In this document: one piece after another, positions 1-9,390 of the stretch | How the letters are laid out: each line of letters opens with the position of its first letter | Position numbering within the stretch: the first letter of the stretch is position 1 | Assembly: GCF_000147715.2 (NCBI RefSeq) | Contig: NC_017934.1 | Coordinates: 930,001 to 994,000 of the forward strand | Source: Mesotoga prima MesG1.Ag.4.2 | GTDB lineage: Bacteria > Thermotogota > Thermotogae > Petrotogales > Kosmotogaceae | Direction: 5' to 3' | DNA: 64,000 nucleotides | Made by a program: the position numbers and the translations under genes | Notes under the pieces: generated by a model | Seen by the model: the letters and a program-made list of their open reading frames with translations, nothing else | Databases searched by the model: none | What the model was told of the DNA's origin: nothing

Positions 1-493
1 TCGGCCAGTATAACTGCGCCGGATCGATTCTCAGTTCGTTGTCGAAATTAATGTGCGCATCGATAACTGCAGAAAGAAGATTGTGTGCCAGCGAGATCGC
101 GTGAAAATCGCCAGTAAAGTGAAGGTTAATCTCTTCCATCGGAAGCACTTGAGAATAACCGCCGCCGGCGGCCCCCCCCTTGATTCCCATGATCGGGCCG
201 ACAGACGGCTCCCTAAGAGTAACAAAGGATTTCTTCCCTATCTTGTTCAGGGCCATCGCCAGACCGACAGAAGTGGTCGTCTTCCCTTCGCCGGCGCTTG
301 TGGGGCTTATAGCTGTCACAAGAACCAGTTTTCCGTCTGGTTTGTCCTGCAGCTCATTAAGATACTGGTGTGAGATCTTTGCAATGTGCTTTCCATATCT
401 TCTAATATGTTTGTCAGGGATAGAGACGGATGAGGCGATTTCGTCTATTTCTTTCAATTCTGCCTTCTGTGCTATCTCCAGATCAGTCAGCAT
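1..493 (-). CDS. fhs: Formate--tetrahydrofolate ligase (partial, N-terminal part)
   Basis: ATP-dependent ligation of formate to tetrahydrofolate, giving 10-formyl-THF for one-carbon metabolism in the cytoplasm. The gene runs off the left edge, so only about 164 N-terminal codons are visible. The P-loop region is clear ([20 protein letters not shown]), followed by the conserved [19 protein letters not shown] stretch and the HFTGDFHAI segment typical of Fhs. A run of eight C (plus strand, 172-179) lies in the glycine-rich stretch and keeps frame. The ATG at 493 follows AGGAGG at 6 nt spacing. It lies just downstream of nusB and probably belongs to the same transcript. Confidence 0.93.
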   Translation of the reverse strand, partial: MLTDLEIAQKAELKEIDEIASSVSIPDKHIRRYGKHIAKISHQYLNELQDKPDGKLVLVTAISPTSAGEGKTTTSVGLAMALNKIGKKSFVTLREPSVGPIMGIKGGAAGGGYSQVLPMEEINLHFTGDFHAISLAHNLLSAVIDAHINFDNELRIDPAQLYWP

Positions 494-503
494 GAAAAAC
501 CTC

Positions 504-950
504 CTATAGATGCTTTTTCTCTGTTGATGCGCACTCTCGAGCGATTTTGTCGAGAACGCCATTTACGAATTTGCCGCCCTGTTCCGAACCATACTTCTTT
601 GCGATGTCTATTGATTCGTTCAGTGTAACTTCGATCGGTATGTCCGGCTCATAGATTATCTCGTATGCTCCAAGCCTCAGGACGTTCTTGTCGGTTGAGG
701 CAAGTCTCTCGAAAGTCCAGTTGGTGAGGTGTTTTCTTATTATTTCGTCTATCTCATTGCGATTCTTCAAAATAGTGTCGAAATACTTTCGTGTTCTCAA
801 TTTCATCTCCATCTCCATCGAAAAGAAGCTGAGCTCCTGTTCGAGATAATCCGATGAAGACTCCATATCTTCATTGAAGTCGAATTGATAGATCGCGCTG
901 AAAACAATTTCTCTCATCTTTCGTCTGCTATTGTTTGGACCTGCCTTCAC
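504..950 (-). CDS. nusB: Transcription antitermination factor NusB
   Basis: NusB (148 aa, usual size) binds boxA RNA with S10/NusE and supports antitermination of rRNA operons. The N-terminal [18 protein letters not shown] segment and the C-terminal part with [26 protein letters not shown] and [10 protein letters not shown] are hallmark NusB helices. The start lies 4 nt after the stop of the upstream Asp23-like gene, so the two are probably co-translated. The order Asp23-like then nusB is a common bacterial pairing. Confidence 0.95.
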   Translation of the reverse strand: MKAGPNNSRRKMREIVFSAIYQFDFNEDMESSSDYLEQELSFFSMEMEMKLRTRKYFDTILKNRNEIDEIIRKHLTNWTFERLASTDKNVLRLGAYEIIYEPDIPIEVTLNESIDIAKKYGSEQGGKFVNGVLDKIARECASTEKKHL

Positions 951-954
951 CTCT

Positions 955-1419
955 TCAAACCTCTTTCTCTCTGTCTTCGTCTTCGGTCTCTTCGACCGTT
1001 TCCTCGGACTTACTTTCTTGAAGCTCGGGCTTCACTTCGGAGTTCTCAAACTCCTCTTCCTCTTCAAACATTGCAGGTTTCTGAGCCTCTTCATACACGT
1101 CTTCAATCGTTATGGAAACGTCTTCAACCTTTATCCCGCTGAAGCTCTCCACGTCGTTCTTCAATTTCTCCTGCATCTTCCTGGCATGAGAGGGTATCGA
1201 GACGCCGTACTTAATCTTCGTATTCACGGTTATCTTCACTGTCTTGGTTCCATCGACCTTCTCATCGAGATCGATATCTACGGTCGACTTGGCCTCTTTA
1301 CGCGCTTTTGCTTCCTTAGGATCGAATTTCAAGAATTCTATGTAGGAGTGAATAGCGATATCCCGGATTACAGCCTCCGAGATCTCGATTCTGCCGAGAT
1401 CAGTCTCTTCAAAATCCAT
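955..1419 (-). CDS. Asp23/Gls24 family envelope-stress-like protein
   Basis: About 154 aa. The first ~110 residues match the Asp23/Gls24 (DUF322) fold: GRIEISEAVIRDIAIHSYIE at the N-terminus, a VDIDLDEKVDG..VKITVNTKIKYGVSIP strand region and VEDVSITIEDVYEE near the end. In Firmicutes these proteins sit at the membrane and are linked to envelope stress and to nusB/efp loci; the exact role here is unknown. The last ~40 residues are a highly acidic, low-complexity Glu/Asp tail, probably disordered. I chose the ATG at 1419 because GAAAGGAGGGAG precedes it closely; an upstream in-frame start at 1494 would run into efp. It lies between efp and nusB. Confidence 0.85.
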   Translation of the reverse strand: MDFEETDLGRIEISEAVIRDIAIHSYIEFLKFDPKEAKARKEAKSTVDIDLDEKVDGTKTVKITVNTKIKYGVSIPSHARKMQEKLKNDVESFSGIKVEDVSITIEDVYEEAQKPAMFEEEEEFENSEVKPELQESKSEETVEETEDEDREKEV

Positions 1420-1438
1420 AATTCTCCCTCCTTTCTCC

Positions 1439-1996
1439 CTATGCTCTCTCGATATATTCGCCTGTTCTTGTGTCCACACGAATCCGCTCTCCATTCTCTA
1501 CGAAGAATGGAACCGTTACCTTCAAACCTGTTTCAAGAACGGCAGGCTTGCCGCTTCCCGAAACTGTATCACCTTTATAGGCAGGTGCGGTATCCGTTAC
1601 TTTGAGGACGACAGTGTTTGGAAGTATAACGCCTATAGGTCTATCTTCATGGAACTGAAGGTCCACTTCCTCGTTTTCCTTGATGTAGTCCAGAGCATCT
1701 CCCATCTCATCTACACCAATTGTATACTGCTCGTAGGTCTCAAGGTCCATGAAATGAAAGAGCTCATCCTCCGAGTAAAGATACTGAACATGTCTGAATG
1801 AAAGCGCAGCTTCTTCAACTTTTTCGCTTGCTTGAAACGTGAACTGCCTAACAAGACCAGTTTTCAGATTTTTCATCCTGGTCCTTATTATACCGTCCCC
1901 TCTTCCCATTGAATGTTTGTTAGCTTCTGTTACAATGTAGATCTCTTCTTCAATTATTAGGGGCATTCCCTTTCTAATCTTTCCAACTTCTATCAT
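1439..1996 (-). CDS. efp: Elongation factor P
   Basis: EF-P (185 aa) relieves ribosome stalling at polyproline stretches. The KOW-like N domain and two OB domains are visible, with the family signature near the C-terminus ([19 protein letters not shown] and [12 protein letters not shown]). The tip loop that is post-translationally modified in many bacteria reads [16 protein letters not shown]: an Arg occupies the position of the modified Lys of E. coli, and the usual preceding Pro is Met. The ATG follows GGAGGTGG. No modification enzyme gene (epmA/epmB or earP type) is seen in this window. Confidence 0.96.
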   Translation of the reverse strand: MIEVGKIRKGMPLIIEEEIYIVTEANKHSMGRGDGIIRTRMKNLKTGLVRQFTFQASEKVEEAALSFRHVQYLYSEDELFHFMDLETYEQYTIGVDEMGDALDYIKENEEVDLQFHEDRPIGVILPNTVVLKVTDTAPAYKGDTVSGSGKPAVLETGLKVTVPFFVENGERIRVDTRTGEYIERA

Positions 1997-2017
1997 CTAG
2001 AAGCCACCTCCGGATCG

Positions 2018-3094
2018 CTAAAGAATCTTCAACTCTCTATCTAGATTAGTCAAAACATCAATTCCATTTTCACGAAAATAACAATCGTCTTCTATTCTAA
2101 CCCCAAATTTTCCGGGAAGATAGATACCCGGCTCAACTGTTATGACTGCTCCGGCAGGAATAGGAGCAGAGTTCTTTGGAGACAGACCTTGACCATCGTG
2201 AGTGTCCATTCCCAGGCTGTGCCCAAGACCGTGTCCAAAGTAATCTCCGTAACCAGCCTCTTCAATTATACTTGCCGCTAACTCATGCAGGTAACTGCCA
2301 ATTACGCCTGCCTTAGCGGCTCTTTTGGCTTCTGTTTGAGCCTTAAGGACTGTCTCGTAAACCTTTATCATTTCATCCGTCGCATTGCCTATACTGTAGG
2401 TTCTTGTTATGTCTGAGTTGTAACCGTCTACCCTTGCACCGTAGTCAATCAAGAGAAACTCTCCCGTTTGAAGTTTTCTCTTGGAAGGTCGCCCATGCAC
2501 TATGGCGCTTCTCGGACCGCTACCTACAATAGTTTCAAAGGCCAGATAACCTCCGCGTTTTCTGATTTCATATTCGAGGGTGGCACAAATCTCTTCTTCC
2601 GTCCTTCCCGGACGAATGAAGTTGAGAGTTTCAGTTAGTGCATCTTCTGCGACTTTGACAGCGGCTTTTATCTTCTCTACTTCATCGGCAGTTTTAACCA
2701 TTCTCATATCTTTGAGAATAGAGTCTGCGGGTTCCAACTCCACTCCAAGGTGAGAGAAAACCCTTTTGTATAGGCCAAAACTAATAGTCTCTTCCTCGAA
2801 TCCGACGTGATTGGCTCCATCGTCGAGTAAAGCGGCCTTAATTATATCCTTAAGCTCGTCTCCGTTTTTGTAAGGAATAAGCTTGAACTTTGATTCCATT
2901 TCAACTTGAGTGAAATACCTGGAGTCGGTCACTATGTACTCACTCTTAGGTGTTATGATCAGAACTGAAAAGGAGCCCGAAAAGCCAGATAGATACCATG
3001 AACTGGAACGGTTGCTAGACTCCATGTTGTACAGCACAAAACCATCAAGATTTCTCTCCTTAAGCTTTTCACGAAATTGCTCAATTCTCGACAT
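2018..3094 (-). CDS. M24 family Xaa-Pro aminopeptidase/dipeptidase
   Basis: A metallopeptidase (358 aa) that removes residues next to proline. It has a creatinase-like N-terminal domain (to about residue 125) and a pita-bread catalytic domain. The metal ligands are recognisable: LLIDYGARVDGYNSDITRT (two Asp), FGHGLGHSLGMDTHD (His), VITVEPGIYLPGKFGVRIED (two Glu). The ATG at 3094 has GGAGGTTGATC upstream; an in-frame start at 3115 lacks a ribosome site. The sequence does not tell aminopeptidase P from prolidase. It sits between mutS and efp, a common M24-efp pairing. Confidence 0.92.
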   Translation of the reverse strand: MSRIEQFREKLKERNLDGFVLYNMESSNRSSSWYLSGFSGSFSVLIITPKSEYIVTDSRYFTQVEMESKFKLIPYKNGDELKDIIKAALLDDGANHVGFEEETISFGLYKRVFSHLGVELEPADSILKDMRMVKTADEVEKIKAAVKVAEDALTETLNFIRPGRTEEEICATLEYEIRKRGGYLAFETIVGSGPRSAIVHGRPSKRKLQTGEFLLIDYGARVDGYNSDITRTYSIGNATDEMIKVYETVLKAQTEAKRAAKAGVIGSYLHELAASIIEEAGYGDYFGHGLGHSLGMDTHDGQGLSPKNSAPIPAGAVITVEPGIYLPGKFGVRIEDDCYFRENGIDVLTNLDRELKIL

Positions 3095-3129
3095 GATCAA
3101 CCTCCGGATTGCCAAATTCTTTGTGTACC

Positions 3130-5592
3130 CTAAAACAAACTGATTTGGTTCCTGTTCATTTTCCCTTTCTTCGATTGTCTGATTTCCCTGAGGTCTTCGG
3201 CGGTTAGCACTCGCACTGCTTTGTCCAATGCCGATTGTTTGGAAATTACCCTTAGAATCTCTTTAGCTCTCGAAAGGACGGTCTCGGGAACACCGGCCAG
3301 CTTCGCCACTTCTATTCCATGAGAACTATTCGCTACACCGTTGATCACCTTATGGAGAAAGATAATTCCCTTTTCCGTCTCAACTATGCGAGCTGTCTTG
3401 TTCTTTATACCAGGATACATGCTAGAGAGTTCAGTCAGTTCTGTGAAATGAGTTGCAAATATCGTGTGGCAACCAATCGCTTCATATATGAATTCTGAAA
3501 CTGCCCATGCGATTGAAATCCCATCAAACGTGCTTGTGCCTCTACCAACTTCATCCAGGATTACTAGGCTATCTTCAGTGGCCTTAGATAGAATTGTTGC
3601 TGTCTCCATCATTTCAACAAGAAAAGTTGATTTGCCGCTGGCAAGTTCGTCTCTGGCGCCAATTCTGGTGAAGACCCTGTCGTAAATCGGTAGCATCGCA
3701 TCTTTTGCCGGTATGAATGAACCCATTTGAGCCATTATTGAAAGCAAGGCTACTTGTCTAATGAAAGTGGACTTACCGCTCATATTTGGCCCAGTTACGA
3801 TGAAGAAGTTCTCGGAGCTATCCATTGATATATCATTCGGAGTGAAATCAGGCACAAACCTCTCAACTATGGGATGTCTAGAATTCGAAATCCTTGCACT
3901 TCCGTCAACGGAAAAGCGCGGCCGGCAGTAATTGTATTTTCTGGCAACAAGGGATAGTGATTGCAGTGCATCGATCTCAGACAGAACTATAGCTGCATCT
4001 TTGAGCCTTTGCAACGAATTCATAAGCTGCGAGCAGACACAAAGAAAAAGTGCTTTCTCAAGAGATTGTATTTTCTCGTTTGCACTTAGTATTTTGTCTT
4101 CGAATTCCTTGAGCTCCGGAGTTATGTATCTCTCTGAATTGACCAACGTTTGCTTTCTGGTGTAGCTTTCAGGGACCTTTCCGGACTGGCTTTTTGGAAC
4201 TTCGAGAAAGTATCCGAAAACCTTGTTGAATTTCACCTTCAACGAAGGGATTCCTGTAGATTTCTTTTCGCTAGTTTCAATTGCCCTAATCTTTTCAACG
4301 GAGTTATCGAGAAGATCACGGAGAGAGTCCAGCTGGGCGTCGAACCCCTTTCGGATAACATTTCCATCTCCTATGGAGGAAGAGGGTTCATCAACAATAC
4401 TGCGCCGCAGCAATTCCAGCTCACTGGGAAAAAGCTCCAATCTTTCGCGTAATCTATCAAATGCTGTTTCGTTAGAAATCAACTCTTTTATGTATGGCAG
4501 AACAGTAAGAGAGGTTCTGAGAGATTGAAGGTCTCTCGGTGTTATTCTATCCGTCGAGAGGCGACTTGTTATCCTTTCGATGTCATAAACACTATGGAAG
4601 TATTCTCTCAGCTCATCGAGAAGGTGACGATCGGAATAAAGGGCATGAACTACGTCTAGCCTTTCATCGATTTTATGCCTGTCAGTCAAGGGCGAAAGCA
4701 GCCACTGCCTCAGCCGTCTTTTTCCCATCCCTGTGGTCGTTTCATCAAGTATTTCGAAAAGAGAACCCTTTCTCTCGAGACGAAAGAGGTTGAGATTTTC
4801 AACAGTAGAAGCGTCTAGCTGCATCGAATCCGTTTTTTTGAGAATTCTTGGGAGTGAAAGATGCTTCAAGGGAGAGAAATTTATCGTTTCAAGGTACTTA
4901 AACAAAGCACCTAGAACCTCAACTTGCTTATCATCAAGTTCGAGATGGTCGATAGAGGCAATCGAATAAAACTCCTTGACATAGTTAATGCCTGAAGATA
5001 ACGCAAAATGCCAATCCTCAATAAGTTCAACCATTGATGATGTAACGCCGGCGATTTCCTTCTTCAGATCTTTCAAGCTTTCTCTTAAGAGAACCTGAGA
5101 AGGTTGGCTCGCCACAATAAAGTCCTTGAGCGAAATTAGGTCCTCTGCTTCGGAAATTATGACTTCACCTGTCGATACGTCGGCCAATACGATTATGAAA
5201 AACTCTCCAGACTTGCCAATAGCGATTATGTAGTTGTTTTCGGCTTCGGGCAGCAGTTCATCTTCGACTATCGTTCCCGGCGTAACTACTCTCGTCACTT
5301 CTCTCTTAACGAGTCCTTTTGCAAGGGCTGGATCCTCTGTTTGTTCACAGATGGCAACTTTATGGCCAGCATCTACGAGCTTTTTCAAATAGCCATTGAT
5401 TGAATGGTAAGGCACTCCCGCCATGGGCACGCCATTTCTCGAAGTAAGAACAATCTGCAGTTCGTTTGAAACAAGTTTTGCATCGTCTAGGAACGTCTCG
5501 TAGAAGTCTCCAAGTCTGAAAAGAACGAGACAGTCTTTGTAGTTGTTCTTGACTTCCAGATATTGCTTCATCATCGGTGTCATTTCCGCCAC
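3130..5592 (-). CDS. mutS: DNA mismatch repair protein MutS
   Basis: MutS (820 aa) recognises mismatches and starts methyl-independent repair. The N-terminal mismatch-binding domain shows LFRLGDFYETFLDDA (the FYE motif is F-Y-E). The C-terminal ATPase has Walker A GPNMSGKSTFIRQVALL, the DELASGKSTF loop, Walker B VILDEVGRGTSTFDG and TIFATHFTEL. The start is ambiguous: GTG at 5592 has GGAGTGA at ideal spacing and I prefer it; an in-frame GTG at 5610 sits immediately after the hairpin that ends clpP. A strong stem-loop separates it from clpP, so mutS may be expressed by read-through. No mutL is visible. Confidence 0.96.
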   Translation of the reverse strand: MAEMTPMMKQYLEVKNNYKDCLVLFRLGDFYETFLDDAKLVSNELQIVLTSRNGVPMAGVPYHSINGYLKKLVDAGHKVAICEQTEDPALAKGLVKREVTRVVTPGTIVEDELLPEAENNYIIAIGKSGEFFIIVLADVSTGEVIISEAEDLISLKDFIVASQPSQVLLRESLKDLKKEIAGVTSSMVELIEDWHFALSSGINYVKEFYSIASIDHLELDDKQVEVLGALFKYLETINFSPLKHLSLPRILKKTDSMQLDASTVENLNLFRLERKGSLFEILDETTTGMGKRRLRQWLLSPLTDRHKIDERLDVVHALYSDRHLLDELREYFHSVYDIERITSRLSTDRITPRDLQSLRTSLTVLPYIKELISNETAFDRLRERLELFPSELELLRRSIVDEPSSSIGDGNVIRKGFDAQLDSLRDLLDNSVEKIRAIETSEKKSTGIPSLKVKFNKVFGYFLEVPKSQSGKVPESYTRKQTLVNSERYITPELKEFEDKILSANEKIQSLEKALFLCVCSQLMNSLQRLKDAAIVLSEIDALQSLSLVARKYNYCRPRFSVDGSARISNSRHPIVERFVPDFTPNDISMDSSENFFIVTGPNMSGKSTFIRQVALLSIMAQMGSFIPAKDAMLPIYDRVFTRIGARDELASGKSTFLVEMMETATILSKATEDSLVILDEVGRGTSTFDGISIAWAVSEFIYEAIGCHTIFATHFTELTELSSMYPGIKNKTARIVETEKGIIFLHKVINGVANSSHGIEVAKLAGVPETVLSRAKEILRVISKQSALDKAVRVLTAEDLREIRQSKKGKMNRNQISLF

Positions 5593-5613
5593 TTCGTTCA
5601 CTCCGGACACATC

Positions 5614-5636
5614 AAAAGCCGGCGCTCAGCGCCGGC
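5614..5636 (-). terminator. Intrinsic terminator after clpP
   Basis: A perfect 8-bp GC-only stem (GCCGGCGC / GCGCCGGC) with a 3-nt loop is followed on the minus strand by TTTT. It lies 15 nt after the clpP stop and just before the mutS start, so it probably ends or attenuates the remA-clpP transcript. Confidence 0.75.
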
Positions 5637-5651
5637 CGGTTGTTTTCTCTC

Positions 5652-6269
5652 TTATTCTTTCGTCTTTACTTTTGCCTTCTGCTCAATTACCTTATCTATC
5701 ATTCCGTATTCTACTGCTTCTGTCGAACTCATGAAGAAATCTCTGTCGGCATCTTTTTCGATTTTCTTGATTGACTGCCCCGTATGCTTGGCAAGAATCT
5801 TATTGAGTTCGTCTCGGAGATAAAGAATCTCCCTTGCTCTTATCTCGATGTCTTTTGCTACACCTTCGGCACCGCCAAAGGGCTGATGAATCATCACCCT
5901 TGAATTTGGCAGTGCAAACCTCTTCCCTTTCGTTCCACCGGCCAGAAGGATCGCACCCATAGAGGCAGCCATCCCGATACAGATTGTCGAAATATCAGGT
6001 TTAATATACTGCATCGTATCATAAATTGCCAGCCCAGAAGTAATAGAACCACCGGGGCTGTTTATGTAGAGATTGATATCCTTCTCAGGGTCCTGGGATT
6101 CCAGGAAGAGCAGCTGAGCAACTACAATATTGGATACTTCATCATCAATCGGCCAGCCAAGAAAGACTATTCTTTCAGAAAGCAGTTTTGTGTAGATATC
6201 AAAAATCCTCTCTCCCCTGCCCCTGTCTTCAACTACGTAAGGGACGAAAGGCGCCATGTTTATGCCCAT
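5652..6269 (-). CDS. clpP: ATP-dependent Clp protease proteolytic subunit ClpP
   Basis: Serine peptidase (205 aa) forming the two-ring tetradecamer that works with Clp ATPases. The catalytic triad is in place with the canonical spacing: Ser103 (GMAASMGA), His128 ([10 protein letters not shown]) and Asp177 (DADRDFFM). The oxyanion-loop [14 protein letters not shown] is intact. The ATG at 6269 has AGGAGG close upstream; the ribosome site overlaps the stop of the preceding RemA-like gene, suggesting translational coupling. No clpX or tig gene lies beside it here. Confidence 0.96.
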   Translation of the reverse strand: MGINMAPFVPYVVEDRGRGERIFDIYTKLLSERIVFLGWPIDDEVSNIVVAQLLFLESQDPEKDINLYINSPGGSITSGLAIYDTMQYIKPDISTICIGMAASMGAILLAGGTKGKRFALPNSRVMIHQPFGGAEGVAKDIEIRAREILYLRDELNKILAKHTGQSIKKIEKDADRDFFMSSTEAVEYGMIDKVIEQKAKVKTKE

Positions 6270-6277
6270 AATGCCTC

Positions 6278-6517
6278 CTAATTTCTGAAGAGTTTTTCTA
6301 TAATTCTCTTTGGTGGAAGAAAGGAGAAGATGACATGACCACTGTTTGTTATCAGTATGGCCTTTGTTCTCTTACCAAAGGTTAGGTTAACTATCTTTCC
6401 AGTTTCCATACCTAGCTGTTTGAGCCTTCGAACGGCCGAGCTTTCTACAGGGAGCACAGCAAGAATCCTATCCTTTACCACAAAAGACTCGAAACCGACG
6501 TTCACAACACGATCCAC
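6278..6517 (-). CDS. RemA-like DUF370 family protein (extracellular matrix regulator type)
   Basis: 79 aa, the usual DUF370 length. The family pattern [19 protein letters not shown].. then [19 protein letters not shown].. is clear. In Bacillus RemA is a DNA-binding ring-forming regulator of matrix and osmoprotection genes; the target in this lineage is unknown. The GTG at 6517 has AAGGGGG upstream. It shares a short divergent intergenic region with obg that holds a 15-bp palindrome (6543-6557), and it is followed by clpP. Confidence 0.85.
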   Translation of the reverse strand: MDRVVNVGFESFVVKDRILAVLPVESSAVRRLKQLGMETGKIVNLTFGKRTKAILITNSGHVIFSFLPPKRIIEKLFRN

Positions 6518-6542
6518 TTCTACTTTCCCCCTTCCAATATCA

Positions 6543-6557
6543 ATGTTATTATAACAT
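6543..6557. promoter_or_regulatory. Palindrome in the divergent remA-like/obg promoter region
   Basis: ATGTTAT-T-ATAACAT is a perfect dyad with a one-base centre. It contains TATAAT-like -10 candidates on both strands (TATAAT on minus, TATAAC on plus). It may be overlapping -10 elements or a regulator site; no -35 was convincing. Confidence 0.4.
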
Positions 6558-6583
6558 AATGGAGATACGGCGGAGGTGTCCCA

Positions 6584-7903
6584 ATGCTAGCTAACGATCA
6601 GGAAAGCCTCGTTGATACGGGGCGGATTTATGTTAAAGCGGGAGATGGCGGTAACGGATCTGTCTCCTTTAGGAGAGAGAAATACATTCCCTATGGTGGT
6701 CCCGACGGTGGAGACGGAGGAAGAGGTGGCCATGTCTTCTTGAGAGCAAGCAATTCAATAAACACACTTTACGGCTTCAAGCACAAGAAGAGATTCCTCG
6801 CACAGAGTGGTGAGAGTGGTCAGGGTTCAAATATGGCCGGGAAGAAGGGGAAAGATCTGGTTATTAGAGTACCGGTAGGGACTATTGCGTATAATGCTGA
6901 TTCTGGAGAGATCATAGCAGATCTTTGCAACCCTGGGCAGACGATCGTGATAGCTAGAGGAGGAAAAGGCGGTAGGGGAAATGCAAGATTTGTCTCTTCG
7001 ACAAATCAGGCCCCTAAAGCTGCTGAAAATGGCGAGCCCGGAGAGGAGCTCTTCGTCAATTTGGAACTTAAAATTCTTGCCGATGTCGCGCTTGTTGGAT
7101 TTCCAAACGTGGGCAAGTCGACTCTCATCTCCACGATTTCCAATGCAAGACCTAAAATTGCCAATTATCATTTCACTACGCTTTCCCCTAATCTTGGTGT
7201 TGTAATGGTGAGCGACTCGCAGGGATATATTGTGGCGGATGTTCCCGGGTTAATTAAAGGAGCTCACGAGGGCATTGGACTTGGGCATACATTCCTTAGG
7301 CACATCGAAAGGTGCAAAACAATCGTTCATCTTCTGGATATCTCAGAGAGTGAAGAAAGAGACTTCATTCAGGATTACATAGATATCCGTTACGAGCTCG
7401 AATTCTATAAGAGGGAGCTTGCTGATAAGCCTGAGATTGTAGTTGCAAACAAATGCGATCTCATTACACAAGCAGAGAGGCAGAAGAGGCTTCAACTATT
7501 CAAAGAAAGCACCGGCAAAGAAATAATTCCTGTTTCTGCCGCTACTCATGAGGGTACTCAGGCTTTGAAAGAAGTGATATGGAGAACGATTGAAGGAGAC
7601 AGTTCATACCTATCGTCAATGAAAGGGGATGAAGATACCCCTCTACCGCAGGTCGAGCCAGTCGTCCTCACGGCACCCTACCCCGAGGATTTCAGAGTGG
7701 AGAAGGACTCTTCTGGAAGGTATGTGGTTCTGGGGCCGGCAGTCGATTTCTACGTGAGAAAGATCAGGGCGTTCAAGTATAGGGATCGTTTTATCATGGA
7801 TAAATTGGAAAAAGGAGGATTGTCTTCAAAACTTAGAGACGCAGGAATCATGGAAGGAGATACTGTCGTAATAGATGATAGAGAGTATGTGTTCAGGGAA
7901 TAG
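6584..7903 (+). CDS. obg: GTPase Obg/CgtA
   Basis: Ribosome-associated GTPase (439 aa) needed for late 50S assembly and stress signalling. The glycine-rich Obg fold spans about residues 8-165 (GDGGNGSVSFRREK, GGDGGRGG). The G domain follows with G1 GFPNVGKST, the switch region DVPGLIKGAHEGIGLGHTFL and NKCD. A C-terminal OCT domain of about 80 residues ends the protein. ATG 6584 follows GGAGGTG at 5 nt. It overlaps nadD, forming an obg-nadD-dusB operon. Confidence 0.96.
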   Translation: MLANDQESLVDTGRIYVKAGDGGNGSVSFRREKYIPYGGPDGGDGGRGGHVFLRASNSINTLYGFKHKKRFLAQSGESGQGSNMAGKKGKDLVIRVPVGTIAYNADSGEIIADLCNPGQTIVIARGGKGGRGNARFVSSTNQAPKAAENGEPGEELFVNLELKILADVALVGFPNVGKSTLISTISNARPKIANYHFTTLSPNLGVVMVSDSQGYIVADVPGLIKGAHEGIGLGHTFLRHIERCKTIVHLLDISESEERDFIQDYIDIRYELEFYKRELADKPEIVVANKCDLITQAERQKRLQLFKESTGKEIIPVSAATHEGTQALKEVIWRTIEGDSSYLSSMKGDEDTPLPQVEPVVLTAPYPEDFRVEKDSSGRYVVLGPAVDFYVRKIRAFKYRDRFIMDKLEKGGLSSKLRDAGIMEGDTVVIDDREYVFRE

Positions 7904-8459
7904 GATTGGGATCTTTGGGGGTTCTTTCGATCCAGTGCACAATGGACACATCATTGTTGCAATACTAGCCATAGAACAGCTGGAGCTTGAAAGGCTGTAT
8001 GTAACTCCTGCTTACATACCTCCTCATAAGGTATCTTCAACGATTGCCCCTTACGAAAAGAGAATGAAGTGGCTTGAAATAGCGTTTGAAGGTGTTGAAT
8101 GCGCCCACGTTTCGGACTACGAAAGAGATCGAGGCGGGGTCTCGTATTCTCTTTTCACAGTTAGGCATTTCTCTAGAGTTCACAACTGCAAACCCTTTCT
8201 AGTTATTGGCGAGGATAGCCTTGCTTCGCTTGACAGCTGGTATGAATACGAATCACTACTTCGCGAAGCAACGATCGCTGTTTACCCCAGAAATTCGATA
8301 GAGGTAGAAACTGCTTTGAAAGCAGAAATAGTTTGGTTAGATGCTCCGCGTTTTGAAATATCATCCACTGAAATCAGGAGAAGACTTTCAGAAGGTAAGT
8401 CTGTTAGGGGAATGGTTCCCGATTCAATACTTGACGAGGTAGAGGACTTCTATGGATAA
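7887..8459 (+). CDS. nadD: Nicotinate-nucleotide adenylyltransferase
   Basis: Converts nicotinate mononucleotide plus ATP to deamido-NAD in NAD synthesis. The nucleotidyltransferase signature GIFGGSFDPVHNGH is at the N-terminus and the ISSTEIRRRLSEG motif is near the C-terminus, as in NadD. Length (~190 aa) is normal. The start overlaps the 3' end of obg; ATG 7887 is the closest to the usual family start, with another ATG at 7875. It overlaps dusB by 8 nt. Confidence 0.94.
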   Translation: MCSGNRIGIFGGSFDPVHNGHIIVAILAIEQLELERLYVTPAYIPPHKVSSTIAPYEKRMKWLEIAFEGVECAHVSDYERDRGGVSYSLFTVRHFSRVHNCKPFLVIGEDSLASLDSWYEYESLLREATIAVYPRNSIEVETALKAEIVWLDAPRFEISSTEIRRRLSEGKSVRGMVPDSILDEVEDFYG

Positions 8460-9390
8460 ACAGATTGGGCTTTCTCCCATGGCCGGTTACACTGATGCCG
8501 TTATGAGAGAGCTTTCAGCTGAATGGGGAGCGGATTTTGTCTTCAGCGAGATGATTAGTGTAGAAGGTGTGCTTAGGGCGTCGGGAAGAACAGAGGAGAT
8601 CGTTCCGGTAACTCCAACGCGAATTCAACTATTCGGCTCGAGCGCTTCTAGAATGGCTAAGGCAGCGATGAGGCTTTCGGAAGTCGCAACCTGGATAGAT
8701 ATAAACGCAGGGTGCCCGGTAAAGAAGGTTACACGAAAAGGCGCCGGAAGCGCCCTATTAAGAACGCCCGAGAAAATTGCGGAAATGATCACCGCTCTAA
8801 AGAACAGCATAGATGTGCCGGTTTCTGTGAAGATAAGATTAGGAAATGACGCTACTGATACTGAAAAGATAATCTATCAGATTATTGAAGCTAAACCTGA
8901 TGCGGTTTTTGTTCATGGCAGAACAGTTTTACAGGGGTACTCTGGAAAAGCTAACTGGGATGAAATTGAAAGAATAACGAAACTGCTTCATTCAGAAGGC
9001 ATACTATCTTTTGGATCGGGTGATATGTTTAATCCTGAGGCAATTGCTTACGCTTTGGAAAACTATTTCATCGATGGTGTACTAGTTGCCAGAGGGGCGA
9101 TTGGTAGCCCCTGGATCTTCAAACAGGCGAAAGACCTCATCAAGTTTGGTTCATATGAGGAGCTTGCTCCTCACGAAAGACTTGCTCTCTTTCTTAGACA
9201 CTTCAGAAGACTTTCCGAGGCGGTGGGTGAAGACCAGGCAGTTAGAGATCTCCGGAAATCTTTTGCGGGTTACACGAGAAACATCAGGCATGCCGCGAGT
9301 CTTAGAACCGAATACATGAAGTGTAACTCTTTTTGCGAAGTAAAGAAGCTATTCGAAGATCTCATTCCAGATTACAAGACTTCGGTATAA
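8452..9390 (+). CDS. dusB: tRNA-dihydrouridine synthase (Dus family)
   Basis: FMN enzyme (312 aa) that reduces uridines in the D-loop of tRNA. The N-terminal LSPMAGYTDAVMRELS, the catalytic-Cys motif INAGCPVKKVTRKGAGSALL, FVHGRTVLQGYSGKANW and the phosphate-binding GSGDMFNP and VLVARGAIGSPWIF all fit DusB/Dus. It is the last gene of the obg-nadD-dusB run. Assignment to the DusB rather than another Dus subgroup is less certain than the family. Confidence 0.92.
   Translation: MDKQIGLSPMAGYTDAVMRELSAEWGADFVFSEMISVEGVLRASGRTEEIVPVTPTRIQLFGSSASRMAKAAMRLSEVATWIDINAGCPVKKVTRKGAGSALLRTPEKIAEMITALKNSIDVPVSVKIRLGNDATDTEKIIYQIIEAKPDAVFVHGRTVLQGYSGKANWDEIERITKLLHSEGILSFGSGDMFNPEAIAYALENYFIDGVLVARGAIGSPWIFKQAKDLIKFGSYEELAPHERLALFLRHFRRLSEAVGEDQAVRDLRKSFAGYTRNIRHAASLRTEYMKCNSFCEVKKLFEDLIPDYKTSV

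Noticed and set aside
172-179. Run of eight C as a possible frameshift in fhs
   Set aside because: Translation through the run keeps the conserved [10 protein letters not shown] sequence in frame.
931-1605. 224-codon open frame on the plus strand
   Set aside because: It lies antisense to nusB, the Asp23-like gene and efp, which are clear genes; it has no ribosome site and a composition typical of a shadow frame.
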